From positions 26,131,275-26,195,274 of the forward strand of contig OZ020308.1 of the NCBI GenBank assembly GCA_963971305.1: DNA of 64,000 bases, read 5' to 3'. The translations under genes and the position numbers were made by a program. Origin of the DNA: Arcuatula senhousia. Its lineage: Eukaryota; Mollusca; Bivalvia; Mytilida; Mytilidae. Below the pieces are notes generated by a model, which saw only the letters and a list, made by a program, of their open reading frames with translations, made no database searches and was not told where the DNA came from. Positions 23,863 to 34,898 of the stretch are shown here, piece by piece; position 1 is the stretch's first letter, and each line of letters begins with the position of its first letter.

Positions 23863-24632
23863 TCTCGCCTGCGACGAATAGTCGCTGAAGGCGAGACATA
23901 GGTATTACTTTCCGGCGACGGCGGCGGCGGCGGCGTCGTAAACTTTTTTGGACAATGAATTGCTTGAAAAGTATAATAGCTAGGCATCTGATATTTGGTA
24001 TACAGACAGTTCAGGTTATTGTCTATGCAACTGTCACCATGCCGTGTGACCCCGACCCCATTTTAACGCTCCAGTGACTCTGTGAACTTAGGTCTTTTTT
24101 CAGTCCGTAAACATTTTGTAAGACTTTTGTGGACGATGATTTGCTGGAAAAGTATAATAGCTGGGCATCTGATATTGGGTATACAGACAGTTCAGGTTAT
24201 GGTCTACGCAACTGTCACCAGGCCGTGTGACCCTGACCCCATTTTCACGCTCCAATGGTTCTATGAACTTAGGTCTTTTTTCAGGCCGTAAACTCATTTG
24301 TAAGACTTTTGTGGACGATGATTTGCTGGAAAAGTATAATAGCTAGGCATCTGATATTGGGTATACAGACAGTTCAGGTTATGGTCTATGCAACTGTTAC
24401 CATGCCATGTGACCCCGACCCCATTTTTACGCTCCAGTGACTCTGTGAACTTAGGTCTTTTTTTAGGCCGTAAACTTTTTTGTAAGACTTTTGTGGACTA
24501 TAAATTGCTAGAAAAGTATAATAGCTAGGCATCTGATATTGGGTATACAGACACTCATTGTGTTTATATCAAGAAACAAAAGCTTAGGTAGTTGATTTAA
24601 GTGATGGTGCCGGCAGGCGAGACATACCTTTA
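23863..24632. repeat. 181-bp tandem repeat block with CTCGCCTGC/GCAGGCGAG ends
   Basis: Units begin at about 23,952, 24,132, 24,314 and 24,496 (spacing 180-182) with the phrase AAAAGTATAATAGCT. The block opens CTCTCGCCTGC, with its own small hairpin TTCGTCGC-like loop and a GGCGGCGGCGGCG run, and closes GGCAGGCGAGACATACC. It is probably a separate element inside the LTR element. Confidence 0.7.
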
Positions 24633-25009
24633 GTGGCCACACTTGTTTATTTTTCTGTAACGTCTTTGTACATATTGTCTGTGTGAAAGTAATGCGTGCA
24701 TGGCAGATCCGGCTAGTTGGATACCTGGTGCCAGACTTCAACCCTTATGTATGGGAGTAATGCGTGCATGAAGTAAGCTGGTGGCAGACTATAATGCCAG
24801 ACTCCCGGTTTTTCTGCATATTTGTACTTGTATGTTCATCTTAGGGAGGGAGTGATTTAAGAGAGTTCGATTCAGTAATTTCAAATGTTCCTTTGTATTT
24901 GTATTACTAGTATTATATTGCATGTATATATATATATATATTTGTAATTTCAAAAAAACGTTTAGACCATTATATAAAATTTTGGAAATTTTATGTTTAA
25001 GGGGCGGGA

Positions 25010-25204
25010 TGTTATGTAGTTGTATTGTATGGTCGTAATTGTTTTTGTAATTTAGAGTTGTGTCCCTTTTCCCACATTTACGTTTGTACATGTGACGTAA
25101 TTGAGAGAGGATAAATGTTGTAATGGCAGCAGACGTGTTTTTGTTCAGCCTTATTTCGATGTCAAACTACGGGCTAGTTATGTCCCCCCCCCTAGCCTGT
25201 AACA
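25010..25204 (+). repeat. Right LTR (195 bp)
   Basis: TGTTATGTAG to CCTGTAACA. Preceded by the polypurine tract candidate and followed by TTAC. Confidence 0.85.
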
Positions 25205-25433
25205 TTACTAGTTTTTTAACAATCCTGAGGTATGTGGAAATAGCGATATTTAAAAAATAAAACAACTATAATTATTATTTAAAAGTAGATAATTATGTTC
25301 AAATTTGGAACACCGAAATTAATAAAAACAAAATAAACCCTGTCACAAACAAACGAGAATACCGGTAAACTATCCAAATTTTGCAAATTTAAATTTGAGT
25401 TCAAACGGTGAAATATTGCTTTAAACGATTTTA

Positions 25434-25730
25434 ATGATCGTATTTCTTTATTTATTTAACACTTTTTGTATAAGTGCTCATAAATTAGAAATTGAGAGAG
25501 GAACGTACACTATTCCTAAAACATTACTTGAGGAAAGACTTTGCAGGCAATGTAATAAATCTGCTATTGACGACGAACTCCACTTTTTAACTGCTTGTCC
25601 TAGATATAACACCATTAGAGATGATTTTTAAAGAATATTAATAGCTCTAATTTCTTAAAATTATGCGATGAAAATGAATTTATATGGCTTTTAATAAATG
25701 AAGATTTATATGTTCATAAATAAACCTAAC
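25434..25730 (+). pseudogene. Decayed non-LTR (LINE) C-terminal zinc-binding fragment
   Basis: The frame reads SAHKLEIERGTY, then ERLCRQCNKSAIDDELHFLTACPRY. This matches the zinc-binding tail found after many LINE reverse transcriptases (L-x-IE.GRY..., C-x-x-C...DE.HFL..CP.Y). A stop follows DDF at 25,629. Further codons in another frame (FLKLCDENEFIW) suggest a frameshift. No RT domain is present upstream. Confidence 0.6.
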
Positions 25731-26080
25731 AAAGCTTATTTCAACATGCTTCAGTATCAGAAGTAAATTTACTTGAAGGATGGTCACTCCTGAATTTTTT
25801 TATACAAAAAACATTTATGATTAATAATAGAAAACTAGATAATTGTCCAATAAATCAAATGACAAAAAGAAAACTATAGGTCAGTGTGCTCATTTACGAG
25901 ATGTATGACAAAAAAAAAATTGGCGGAAAATCATACTCTTCTAGATTTTACATATTAACTTTAACATTGTAACGTTATTGGCCTTAAAAAACCTTGACGT
26001 TGTAATCTATCAAGAATTTTAAGAAATTTTAAATTGTTGGTTTTTAAGGTCTATATAACCAGAAATGGTCATAACAAGAA

Positions 26081-27903
26081 GGATGTTGCTAAAAGGCGGA
26101 ACGGAAAACGGAACGGAAAAACGGAATTAAAAATTAGATGAAAGATTGAAATTTTAAGTTTTACCTCGCAATGCTGTTATTTTCTAACGCTGATTACTAG
26201 TATGATTTTTCACTACTTTACACATTTACTGTTTGACGTTTAGATATGAAAATTTTAATTATTTATATGTAAATTGACTATTATCAAGCATATACATGTA
26301 TAAACTATATAAAGAAAAGGATAAATCATCCTTCGTTGCTATCAAAACATTTTGTAATATATAATCTGCACATATTCTTTTGTCACTGCTTAACATTTTC
26401 TGCCGCACCTGCTTGCAGTTAAATTGATGTAGTGCCGGGGTAAACTACAATTATTTACTTGTAGCAAAGTGTTTCAAACTTTCATCGTTGTCAAACATTG
26501 CATACACTTGAATATTAAGAAAACTGAAATTTTATATTCTACCCGTCAATATGTCATGCCGCTATTCCGAAACTAACTTGTAAACAAAACCTAATTGTGT
26601 CTGCTGCCATACTTGAAATATCAGCACAAGACCAATATATAGAATATGACGTGATGGGGAATAGGTGTATTAAAGTGTAAGCTCGCGGTTTTTTCAAAAT
26701 TTGTACATTGAAAGACTATCATATAGAAATAACAAACATACATGAATCAGCGGCAATAAAAAAAAAACAGCGCTGAGCCTACCTTTAAGTTTATTTTCTA
26801 AATAATATCTAAATAATTATATGGAACCTTATCTTCTGAATATTAAAAGAAACTAACGCAGTGCGCGGTTTTGAAAAGCTAATTAATATCTTAATTAAAC
26901 ATTTCATACATGTATATCCGTAAACATCAAGAATTCAATTTGTTAACTAGTGAAAACCCATTTTTTTGCATTAAAAATTGAGAAAATTGCGAAATACAAA
27001 TGACAACAAAGTTCCAGACAATAAATTTTGCTACGCCTGACGCGCGTTTCGTCTATTCAAGACTCATCAGAGGCGCTCTACCAAAAATATTGAAAATGCC
27101 AAACCTTGTATGAATATGAAGAGCATAGAACAGTATAACCAAAAATACCAAACTGGGGAACCAAATTAATACTAAGATATTCAACCTATGTCTGGGGTAG
27201 GAAGAACCTTAGGGTTTAGACAATTTTGACATTTAGACGGATAATTTAAAGCTTTGATGTATTCTCCAACTCAAAAGTGTTGGTGCCGGAGAGGGCTAAC
27301 CTCGGGGAATTTAAACTCCACCAGCAGTGCTAACCTTCACGTGTGTTCGAAATACAAATGACAACAAAGTTCCAGACAATAAATTTTGCTACGCCTGACG
27401 CGCGTTTCGTCTATTCAAGACTCATCAGAGGCGCTCTACCAAAAATATTGAAAATGCCAAACACTGTATGAATATGAAGAGCATAGAACAGTATAACCAA
27501 AAATACCAAACTGGGGAACCAAATTAATACTGAGATATTCAACCTATGTCTGGGGTAGGAAGAACTTTAAGGTTTAGACAACTTTGACATTTAGACGGAT
27601 AATTTAAAGCTTTGATGTATTCTCAAACTCAAAAGTGTTGGTGCCGGAGAGGGCTAACCTCGGGGAATTTAAACTCCACCAGCAGTGCTAACCTTCACGT
27701 GTGTTCGAAATACAAATGACAACAAAGTTCCAGACAATAAATTTTGCTACGCCTGACGCGCGTTTCGTCTATTCAAGACTCATTCAAGAAGTGAGTCTAT
27801 AAATTTTATAAATTTTAATATATTTATTAATTTTTAATTCCGTTTTTCCGTTTCCGTATCCGTTTTTCCGTTCCGTTTTCTGTTCCGCCTTTTAGCAACA
27901 TCC
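26081..27903. mobile_element. Mutator-like non-autonomous element with CGGAAC-rich TIRs
   Basis: It starts GGATGTTGCTAAAAGGCGGA and ends with the exact complement. The arms (about 26,081-26,140 and 27,835-27,903) continue as runs of CGGAAC and CGGAAA. It is flanked by the exact 9-bp direct repeat TAACAAGAA (26,072-26,080 and 27,904-27,912). A 9-bp duplication with longish TIRs is typical of Mutator-like elements. No transposase frame exists. The interior holds a 358-bp tandem repeat. Confidence 0.85.
26990..27785. repeat. 358-bp satellite-like tandem repeat, 2.2 units
   Basis: CGAAATACAAATGACAACAA begins at 26,990, 27,348 and 27,706, exactly 358 bp apart. The first two units differ at only a few bases. 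Each contains CTACGCCTGACGCGCGTTTC followed by TCAAGACTCATCAGAGGCGC. The third is cut after TCAAGACTCAT. Confidence 0.9.
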
Positions 27904-27912
27904 TAACAAGAA

Positions 27913-28406
27913 GGGGTCAGTGTTAAAAAAATTCTTCAGTATCTAAAGGTATAGTCTAGATGAGTTCCGAAATCAGACTGAAATTCTAAAACTTAAAGAG
28001 TGACCATCCTTAATATCATTTTTTTTTCTTTGACTTTGTTTTATTCAAGTTATACCGGTACTTGATTTATAGTCTTCTTCTGTCAGTGTCAGGTGTTAAA
28101 ATATTGTTTTCTTTTTTCTTTGTGTTTCTAGTCTACTGTTGTGATGTTTTTATGCCCAATATAGGTTTTCTCCATTAATAAATTGTTCTATTCTTGTCTG
28201 TTTTAATTATGTCTCATTGCCTTAAATAGACTTATAAGCACACGGTACAATCGACATTACAATTTTCGTGACGTGGCGGAATTATATGTCCACTTTTCTG
28301 ACGTGCGAGTTAGAAAAAAACAAGAAAAACAAAAAATAAACAAGGTTTTCATTTTCTTTGATATCACAATTTATGCGCAGTATCTGGATAATAAACAATT
28401 TGATTT
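27913..28406. other. No gene recognised
   Basis: AT-rich spacer between the Mutator-like element and the hairpin. Nothing is recognised. Confidence 0.5.
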
Positions 28407-28583
28407 AAATGTATTTAAGGATTAACTGCAATTAATTTTTGGTATATTGAACCATAAACGCAATTTGCCATAGTGCACATTGAATAATCCGCGAAGCGGA
28501 TTATGTAAAATGTGCACTATGGCAAATTGCGTTTATGGTTCAATAAACCAAAAATTTATTGCAGTTAATCCTTAAATACATTT
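28407..28583. repeat. Near-perfect hairpin element, about 85-bp arms
   Basis: AAATGTATTTAAGGATTAAC and the following 65 bases are mirrored at 28,495-28,583 with few mismatches. The turn is CCGCGAAGCGG. Fold-back element without coding capacity. It lies just downstream of the recombinase pseudogene. Confidence 0.85.
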
Positions 28584-28875
28584 CTATTATTTGAAAAATA
28601 AAAAATGTCAACTTTTGACTATTTATTCAATAAGAAAAAGTAAACAAAACAAAAATAATTGGCGAATTAATATCCACATGGTCAGAACGCGCAAGTGTTT
28701 ACAAACATCTGGCCTGTCAATCAGTGTCACTTTTGTACTTTTATTTACCTGAGAAGTTGAATACACAATTATTGAAGCTAGAGTTAGAAATGAATCCAGA
28801 AGAGGAAAAACTTGTTGATGAGATATTTGTGGATGTAGAAAGAGGTTCAACACTTGTGTTGCTTATAACGGATTG

Positions 28876-29934
28876 CTAAGAAGTAGAACTTGTTACTGGT
28901 AGGACAACTGACTCTTGATCACTTACAACTGGAGATGCCGTAGAAAGTTGTCGAAGCGTGTCACTTAGGGACTTTTTTTGACTTGTTGAGCAATCTCTGT
29001 TGTAACTTCCTACCGAACTTTCATTTTTGTGACCAGACATATACATAATGTGCTCCAATTCATATCCGGCATTATTTAAACCTTGTATTGCTGTGGCTCT
29101 CAAGCAATGTGGGGTATAGTTCTTTAAACAACTAGCGTTTTTCGAAATATCTGCCAAAAATCTTGAGAATTGATATTTTTTAACAGAGGTCTTTGTGTAC
29201 AATAATTGTTCCTCCTCCGGTGAGACCAATGTACTTTTACTGATCTGATTGAAAAATAATGATGCCGACGGGTCTGTTTTTTCAATTAGAGATTTTAAGG
29301 ATGCGACGGGGCAACGGGTAGGGTCATCACTGGCATACATCCGTTTGTCCGCAAAGTTTTCACGACTGTCTAAACCACCTTGCCAGTTTTTTTGACGGGT
29401 TTCGTGAGTTAAAAGAAGCGTATTCTTTTCCATTTTCGTCCTGCATATATGCGAAGGAATTTAAATTGAGCTGTTCGTGAAATTCAAGGCCACGGGTTAC
29501 GAAATGTAAGGCAATGTCATACCAAACCCTATATCTCAGGATAACGGGATTTTGAGCAGACCAAAGGTAAGTTGCTATCTTTTTAATGTCATTTATTGGA
29601 ATAATTTCTTTATGTTTGGTAGGTCGAGATAATCCCATTGTTAAGTTCTGTTTTTACTTTCCGTCCAAAATTTCATTCGATTTTGTAAATTCCTTATCCC
29701 TGACAATATCCAGGTTTCTATCTAGATCTTTTAGATGTCGGTTCACGGCAGCCCTGATATTTTTCATTGATTTTTTATAATACTCTTTTGCTTGAAGTGA
29801 TCCCAGTTCCTGATCTCGTTTTTCTGATGACTTTGGGGTAGCGTCTGCATTAAACTTGCATAAATACGTATTCAGATCGTGCGCCGAAACATCCTCGAAG
29901 TTTAGAACAAATCCTTGCTGTTCTTCGCACCATT
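28876..29934 (-). pseudogene. Crypton-like tyrosine recombinase (DUF3504), exon 2, broken
   Basis: The N-terminal part (EWCEEQQGFVLNF, then DLNTYLCKF) is the core-binding half. The catalytic half has the first Arg in VTRGLEF, the H-x-L-R box PHCLRATAIQGLNNAG, then MSGHKNESSVGSYNRD with the His and the nucleophile Tyr. This order is that of Crypton and KIAA1958-type recombinases. Two lesions are visible: a TAA after EILDGK at about 29,650 with the frame then continuing, and a shift of frame near 29,410, after NGKEYA, into THETRQKNWQGG. The acceptor TTTTTCAG above 29,934 fits the exon at 30,208. All catalytic residues survive, so decay is recent or partial. Confidence 0.8.
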
Positions 29935-30085
29935 CTGAAAAAAGATAATTTTAAGAAACATTAATGTTTTTGCCTGTTAAATTAATAATTTTTGTTCTCA
30001 ATATATTCCTATTTCTAATACAAATATGTGTAACTCTTTTATTAGTTTTTTTTTCTAATTTTATTATTTAAAAAGAGATATAATA

Positions 30086-30152
30086 AGTCCAGGCAGCTCA
30101 AGGCAGAGCGCTCATTCATTGAGAGGTCTTGGTTCAAATCCTTGTCTGGACT
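30086..30152 (+). tRNA. tRNA-like sequence (SINE head or pseudo-tRNA)
   Basis: Seven bases AGTCCAG at the start pair perfectly with CTGGACT at the end. GCTCAAGGCAGAGC forms a D arm and A box, and GGTTCAAATCC is a B box. The total of 67 nt is short because the anticodon arm (CTCATTCATTGAG) has only four pairs and a five-base loop, and the T arm pairs poorly. A working tRNA is therefore unlikely; an old tRNA-derived SINE is the better reading. It lies in the intron of the recombinase pseudogene. Confidence 0.5.
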
Positions 30153-30207
30153 TGTAAAAAAGCCCAGGGAAAAAAGACAATAAAACATAAAATAATTGAA
30201 AGCGTAC

Positions 30208-30488
30208 CTTGGAATACTTTTACTCCCCATTTAGTTTTCTTTTTCGTGGACTTGGATTGGTGACTTTCTTGCAGTTTATTTTAGTTCTGCATCTGATGCT
30301 GTTTTAAATCGTTTCTGTGGTGGTTGTTCATTAGTCCAATCTTGCTGTACATTTATAGACTGAATTGCATTATCAGGAACCGTGGTGCCAGTGTTTTCCA
30401 ACTCAAAGTCATTGGCAAATAAAAAGTCTAAATCTTCAAGATTACCCATTGGGAGTGGGTCTCCTATGTCAAAACTTTCAACTTCCAT
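30208..30488 (-). pseudogene. Crypton-like recombinase, exon 1, frameshifted
   Basis: It starts MEVESFDIGDPLPMGNLEDL, an acidic leader, and runs to PPQKRFKTASDAELK then a stop. About 15 bases later the family pattern resumes in the next frame with KSTKKKTKWGVKVFQ, ending at donor GTACGC in phase 1, which joins EWCEEQQ of exon 2. A one-base insertion in an A-rich run explains the break. Together with the two lesions in exon 2 the locus cannot make a full protein. Confidence 0.75.
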
Positions 30489-31860
30489 TTGAATAAGAAG
30501 CAGACGATACTTAATTGAAAACGACAGTACTTTGGGGGTCGGATTTTTTTGTTTTTTTTTAAGTATTTTTTTTTTCTTTTTTTGCTGTTTTGCTTTGTAT
30601 ATATATATATTTTTCTTTTAAAGTAAATCGTTTACAAGTAATATTCTACATATTTTTATGTACGTTTTTTTATCAAGCGATAATAGAATATTGTTTTATC
30701 CCATGTTGGAGCCTCAGTCAAGGACAAACTAGTAATTGGAATAATCCATAATCAATATAAACAATTAAATGTTGACACATGTTATTTTCAACAAAGTAGT
30801 ATAAGGACACAGACATTGTATCTTTGGTTAGCAGTAGAGTTTGCCAAAAAGTAAAATTGTGTATTCAATGTACTTTAATTATTCGGAAAACCAGTATAAA
30901 CTGGTTTGACAGTTGTTCCACTTGGGCGGAGTTTGTCATCAATAATTAACCAGTTATATTTAAGTGGGCGTAAATTAAACAGTTGTATGAACCAATCAAA
31001 TTCTTTACATAATTTTTGGTTTATTGGAAAATGGTCTAAATTTCTAAACAACACAAAATATAATAAAAATTTTATCAAATTTATTTATATAAACATATAC
31101 TCAAATGTGAATTACAACTGAGAACATTGAGCATAAGTTGCACGAAATGATACAGATGATCGCGGATAAACTTAATCAATGAAAAAGTGCGCATTAAAAC
31201 GGTCATTAAATGTATTTTTTCTAAATGTATGATAAAAATATCAATCGTAAAAGACTATTTTGTCCTTTTGAATGTATAAAAAGGTGTTCTTACTTTCATT
31301 TCTTCTAAAAGTTATACAAAATTTAAGGTGAAAAATCACCATTCATGACACACCAGTAAATAAGACGTGCGGAGTATGATATGCAGTTTATTGACGAGAA
31401 GGAATTTAAAAAAAATTATATTGCATCTAAAAGATCATATTGATATCAGTCCTTTTATATTTAACCCTTACTAAAAGTTCAATCCGGAACTCATGTTGTT
31501 TTTTGTCTGCTGTGAAATTACATGTTCCAAAATACTGTTGAAATTGATATGGATTCAGTTTTTGACATGGTTTCGTTTAAAATACACAATACTAATTGGC
31601 TTTACAAAAACATCATTACATATCATATGAATAGCTAAAAAAGTAATAGAACACACATATTCAAATCTATTAAAAAATTGTTTGTAAGAAATTAAATAAT
31701 TCAGAGAAAGCTGTGCAGCATGGGATACAGGTTTCTATGTTACTAATATTTCAGACAAAAACAAAACCAGGTAACTTTGAACATGTTGAAGATTAAAATA
31801 ATTCGGAAGTGCTATTTATTATGTCATCACCAAAAAGAAACTATCGTCTTTAAAACGAAC
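30489..31860. other. No gene recognised
   Basis: AT-rich, with long T runs and a TA run at 30,596-30,608. No exon or repeat with a clear partner is seen. Confidence 0.5.
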
Positions 31861-32060
31861 AACCGCCAAATAGTGCACCACATAGCCTAACTTGAGTTTC
31901 CGCTCCTACCCACCTCTCCCATTTTCCACGTGGTTCTTCAAAAAGCCGCTTCTTTGTTTCCTTCCCACTCCCATATTTCATGCATATCATCATCATTTCA
32001 TATTCATTTTATCACCATATAGTGTTGCAAGGGCGTAAAACACCAACTCACTCACGAAAA
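31861..32060 (+). repeat. Repeat R, 3' half with ACTC tail
   Basis: CAAATAGTGCACCACATAGC, CCCACCTCTCCC and TTTCATATTCATTTTATCACC match R. It ends GGGCGTAAAACACCAACTCA followed by CTCAC. This tail opposes the one at 32,234-32,282, so the two R copies lie tail to tail. Confidence 0.75.
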
Positions 32061-32234
32061 GCAACAATAAAACCCGTGTTCTATGCGTTCTTTATCCGCG
32101 GTCCTTTGTGTCCAAAATCCATAGTAGACCAATTAAAATATTTGAAATGGTCAGCTGACAAACAACTCTCACCTGGTATTGTGTGTCCCACCAGGTTCGA
32201 TGTGACCGAATACCCGGCGTGATAGAAGATAATG

Positions 32235-33112
32235 AGTGAGTGAGTGAGTGAGTTGGTGTTTTACGCCCGTGCAACGCTATATACACAGGCAAATTTTAGA
32301 CATATGTCTGACGTACGTTAATAAAAATGTGCGTCTGACGCAGTGCATAAACGTGCGTTAAACATATGTTTCTAACCGCTGTACGGTAAACGTACGTCAA
32401 ATTATTGTAAAAACATATGTCAGACGTACGTTTTTTAAACGTGCGGTAAACATACGTTTACCATACGTCAGACATATAGTTTCCTAAAATGTATGAAGTT
32501 AGTAAGTTATTTATTTAGTGTGTTTTATTATGAAATAAAAATATTTTCAAGATAAATTTTTAACATGCGTCAGACGTACGCGGTTAGAAACGCCAATTTA
32601 ATATGCGTCAGATGACATGCGTTTAGCGTACGCCAGACGCACGTTAAACGCAGTCAACATTTTGCCTGTGTAGGTTATTTACAGGCGATGAACATGAAAA
32701 GGATGATAAAATGAACATGAAACGATGATGATAAATGAAATATGGAGATGGGGTGGGACACAAAGGACCGGTAAATTTTGAAGAACCACAGGAAAAAGGG
32801 GAGAGGTGGGTAGGGGCGGAAAATTTAGCCTATGTGGTGCACTACTGTGCGGTCCACAAAGGGGTCTTTTACGTGCATGAAGCGTGGCACTCTCCACACA
32901 CGTTGGCCCACTATGGTCGGCGGTCAGGGTTTCCGTATTATAGACCTGACAACCCCCGCGGACGAGGGCCACCCTATTCAGCCACCTAGGGTACACACTT
33001 GGTCGCTCTGTCGGCTGAGCACTGACATGACGTCAGAATCCCAAGACCCTTAGTCGCCTCTTACGACAAGCTAGGCTCTGCTGCGGGCCTATTCGCCACC
33101 CGGGCCCCGCAC
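32235..33112 (-). repeat. Repeat R, most complete copy, split by a MITE
   Basis: On the minus strand it starts GTCCCGTGCGGGGCCCGGGT near 33,112 and runs through GTCGTAAGAGGCGACTAAGG to GTTCATCGCCTGTAAATAAC. After the inserted MITE (32,284-32,670) it ends GGGCGTAAAACACCAACTCA with an ACTC microsatellite tail at about 32,235. It is about 490 bp without the insert. The simple-repeat tail resembles a SINE or LINE end, but no pol III boxes are seen. Unclassified. Confidence 0.75.
32284..32670. mobile_element. MITE with CACAGGCAAA ends and TA duplication
   Basis: It begins CACAGGCAAAATTTT and ends AACATTTTGCCTGTG, flanked by TA on both sides. The interrupted repeat R reads through CTATATA without it in the other copies, which supports the TA duplication and hence a Tc1/mariner-type origin. 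The interior is packed with ACGTACG and TCAGACGTACG motifs in both orientations. Confidence 0.8.
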
Positions 33113-34520
33113 GGGACTAGAAGATAATGAGATATGGAATAAGCGTTCGCGACACAACTTGACAACAATTTAAAAAATCCAAAACAAAAAACATTCAGCA
33201 GCCTTCAATCTGACCAGCGGTCGCTGCTCGCTGTACTTCAATTGGCCCTGATAATAAGCTACATATGATTAATGCCAAATCCTAAAAAGTGTAAATGAAA
33301 GATCTCCTTCTTGACAAAAAAACGACAAATACAAACATCAGATTTGATAAGGATTCACAGGCTTAGGACAGGCACATTTAAAATGTGGCGTGGTCAAACT
33401 ACATGTAGTTTTTGGGGCCCAACCCTCCACCCATTGATAATCAATAACAAAGCACAAACCAACACATAGTAAAAATCAAATCGATAGAAGTTTAATTCAA
33501 CAAGAGAGATTCCAAGACAAAATGACAACAGGAAAATAACGGGACGTAAAGATAGATACTCTACGTAGCTCTTGAGAACACTGTATACCAAATATCAAGT
33601 GGCTGTGATTAGAAGTTGCCGAGAAAACTGTTAGGCAAATTTCTTCCCCGCGCGCCCGCCCGCCCGCCGCCCGACATTTACCATTTCATACCCCTGATTT
33701 TTCACTCCGTGAAATCCAGCCAATAAGTAATCAACATATACGGCATATTTTTTTAAATATGTTCATACATATATGTAGGAAAAGCCTCAATGTATCTTGT
33801 TATGAAATCTCAAGAGTATCGAGTGTGGTCAACCAAACTTTATTATTAGCTTAATTTAGAGAGGTTCCCCTTTAACCATTGTTAACCTTTTTGTGCAACT
33901 GTTGTTCCGTCTCGTCAAAGATAGTGTATAACATTATCCACCACGTCAAAAACTTTGCTTGTCGTACAATGTTTGGAAAGAAGTATATAACAAAACCCAT
34001 TTTTGCAAAACAAACCACATATCTGAAACTTAGACACATAGAAAAAGTTATGGTCAGTTGCAAATATAGTATTAGGAGGTTGGAATTTTACTTCTTGGTC
34101 ATGAATTAAGTTTGTTTGTTATAGCTGATCATATTTCGGCAGAGTGTTTGAAGCACGCGATGCATGGATTTGTATGAAAGTAACAACAATCGAAGACAAT
34201 GTTGACTGCTTCGGACTGGGCTATATTTCATTCAAATATATTTTCGGGAAAGTAATACATTTAATACTTTTTTCCGGTGGAAATTTCATAATTTTAACAT
34301 GTTTTGTTTCAGTAACTTTAGGAAATTCCTAATTTCACACATTTACTGTAACCTGCAGATGAAGCAGTCATGTTAGTTTCCAGGTTAAAACAATGACTTG
34401 TAGTAATTTGAAAATTTAAATGGTCTCTACTTACATTTTGATAAAACCAAGCAAGAATGCTACCCAAGGTCTGTTTGACTAAATGTCTGATAATGATTCA
34501 GTTTACAAATTCATAAATGC
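33113..34520. other. No gene recognised; contains a dispersed repeat
   Basis: The part 33,580-33,725 is a second copy of the 60-270 repeat, in the same orientation, with a GCGCGCCCGCCCGCCCGCC run. The rest is AT-rich without recognisable coding or repeat content. Confidence 0.55.
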
Positions 34521-34524
34521 AATA

Positions 34525-34790
34525 CAGGAAAAAGAAAGAAGCAAAGAGGCACCAATGGGGCATTCAATTGTCAAAAGTCCGAAAGGGCAACGGCAAAACC
34601 GGTAAACATGAACAGCATGAAGAAACACAATACAAAAAATCAACCGAATCGAAACCAACAACACGAACTCAGGTCGTAACAAGAGTGAATTCAGGTGCTC
34701 CGGAAGAGTAAGCGGTTCCCACTTGCTATATCACACTGGTCGTGCTGCTAATTTCCAATTCAGTGTGTCAAATTGAACGTAAAAAGAGTC
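34525..34790 (-). pseudogene. Penelope-like element, 3' tail fragment
   Basis: Reversed it reads GAGCACCTGAATTCACTCTT, then the TGCCCTTTCGGACTTTTGAC stretch and CCCATTGGTGCCTCTTTGC. Only the 3' untranslated region is present. Confidence 0.75.
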
Positions 34791-34898
34791 AATTGTCTAT
34801 TTGAATCGAAAACAATGCTACCGTAAACTATGGTATAATAAATAAATAACAGAATGGAATGTAATTTATGTATATGTACATTAAAATCGATGCACTTG

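Larger units (their letters stand above)
23477..25204 (+). mobile_element. Short non-autonomous LTR retrotransposon
   Basis: Direct repeats 23,477-23,669 and 25,010-25,204 are nearly identical (three or so substitutions and a C-run change). Both start TGTTATGTAG and end CCTGTAACA, the TG...CA form of LTRs. The bases TTAC precede the left LTR and follow the right one, a 4-bp target duplication. TGGTGGAGAACCCAGTG directly after the left LTR fits a primer binding site, and AAGGGGCGGGA just before the right LTR fits a polypurine tract. The 1.34 kb interior has no gag or pol, so it must be mobilised by another element (TRIM-like). The interior carries an inserted tandem repeat. Confidence 0.85.

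Noticed and set aside
30086..30152. Functional tRNA gene
   Set aside because: The anticodon arm has four pairs and a five-base loop, and the T arm pairs poorly.
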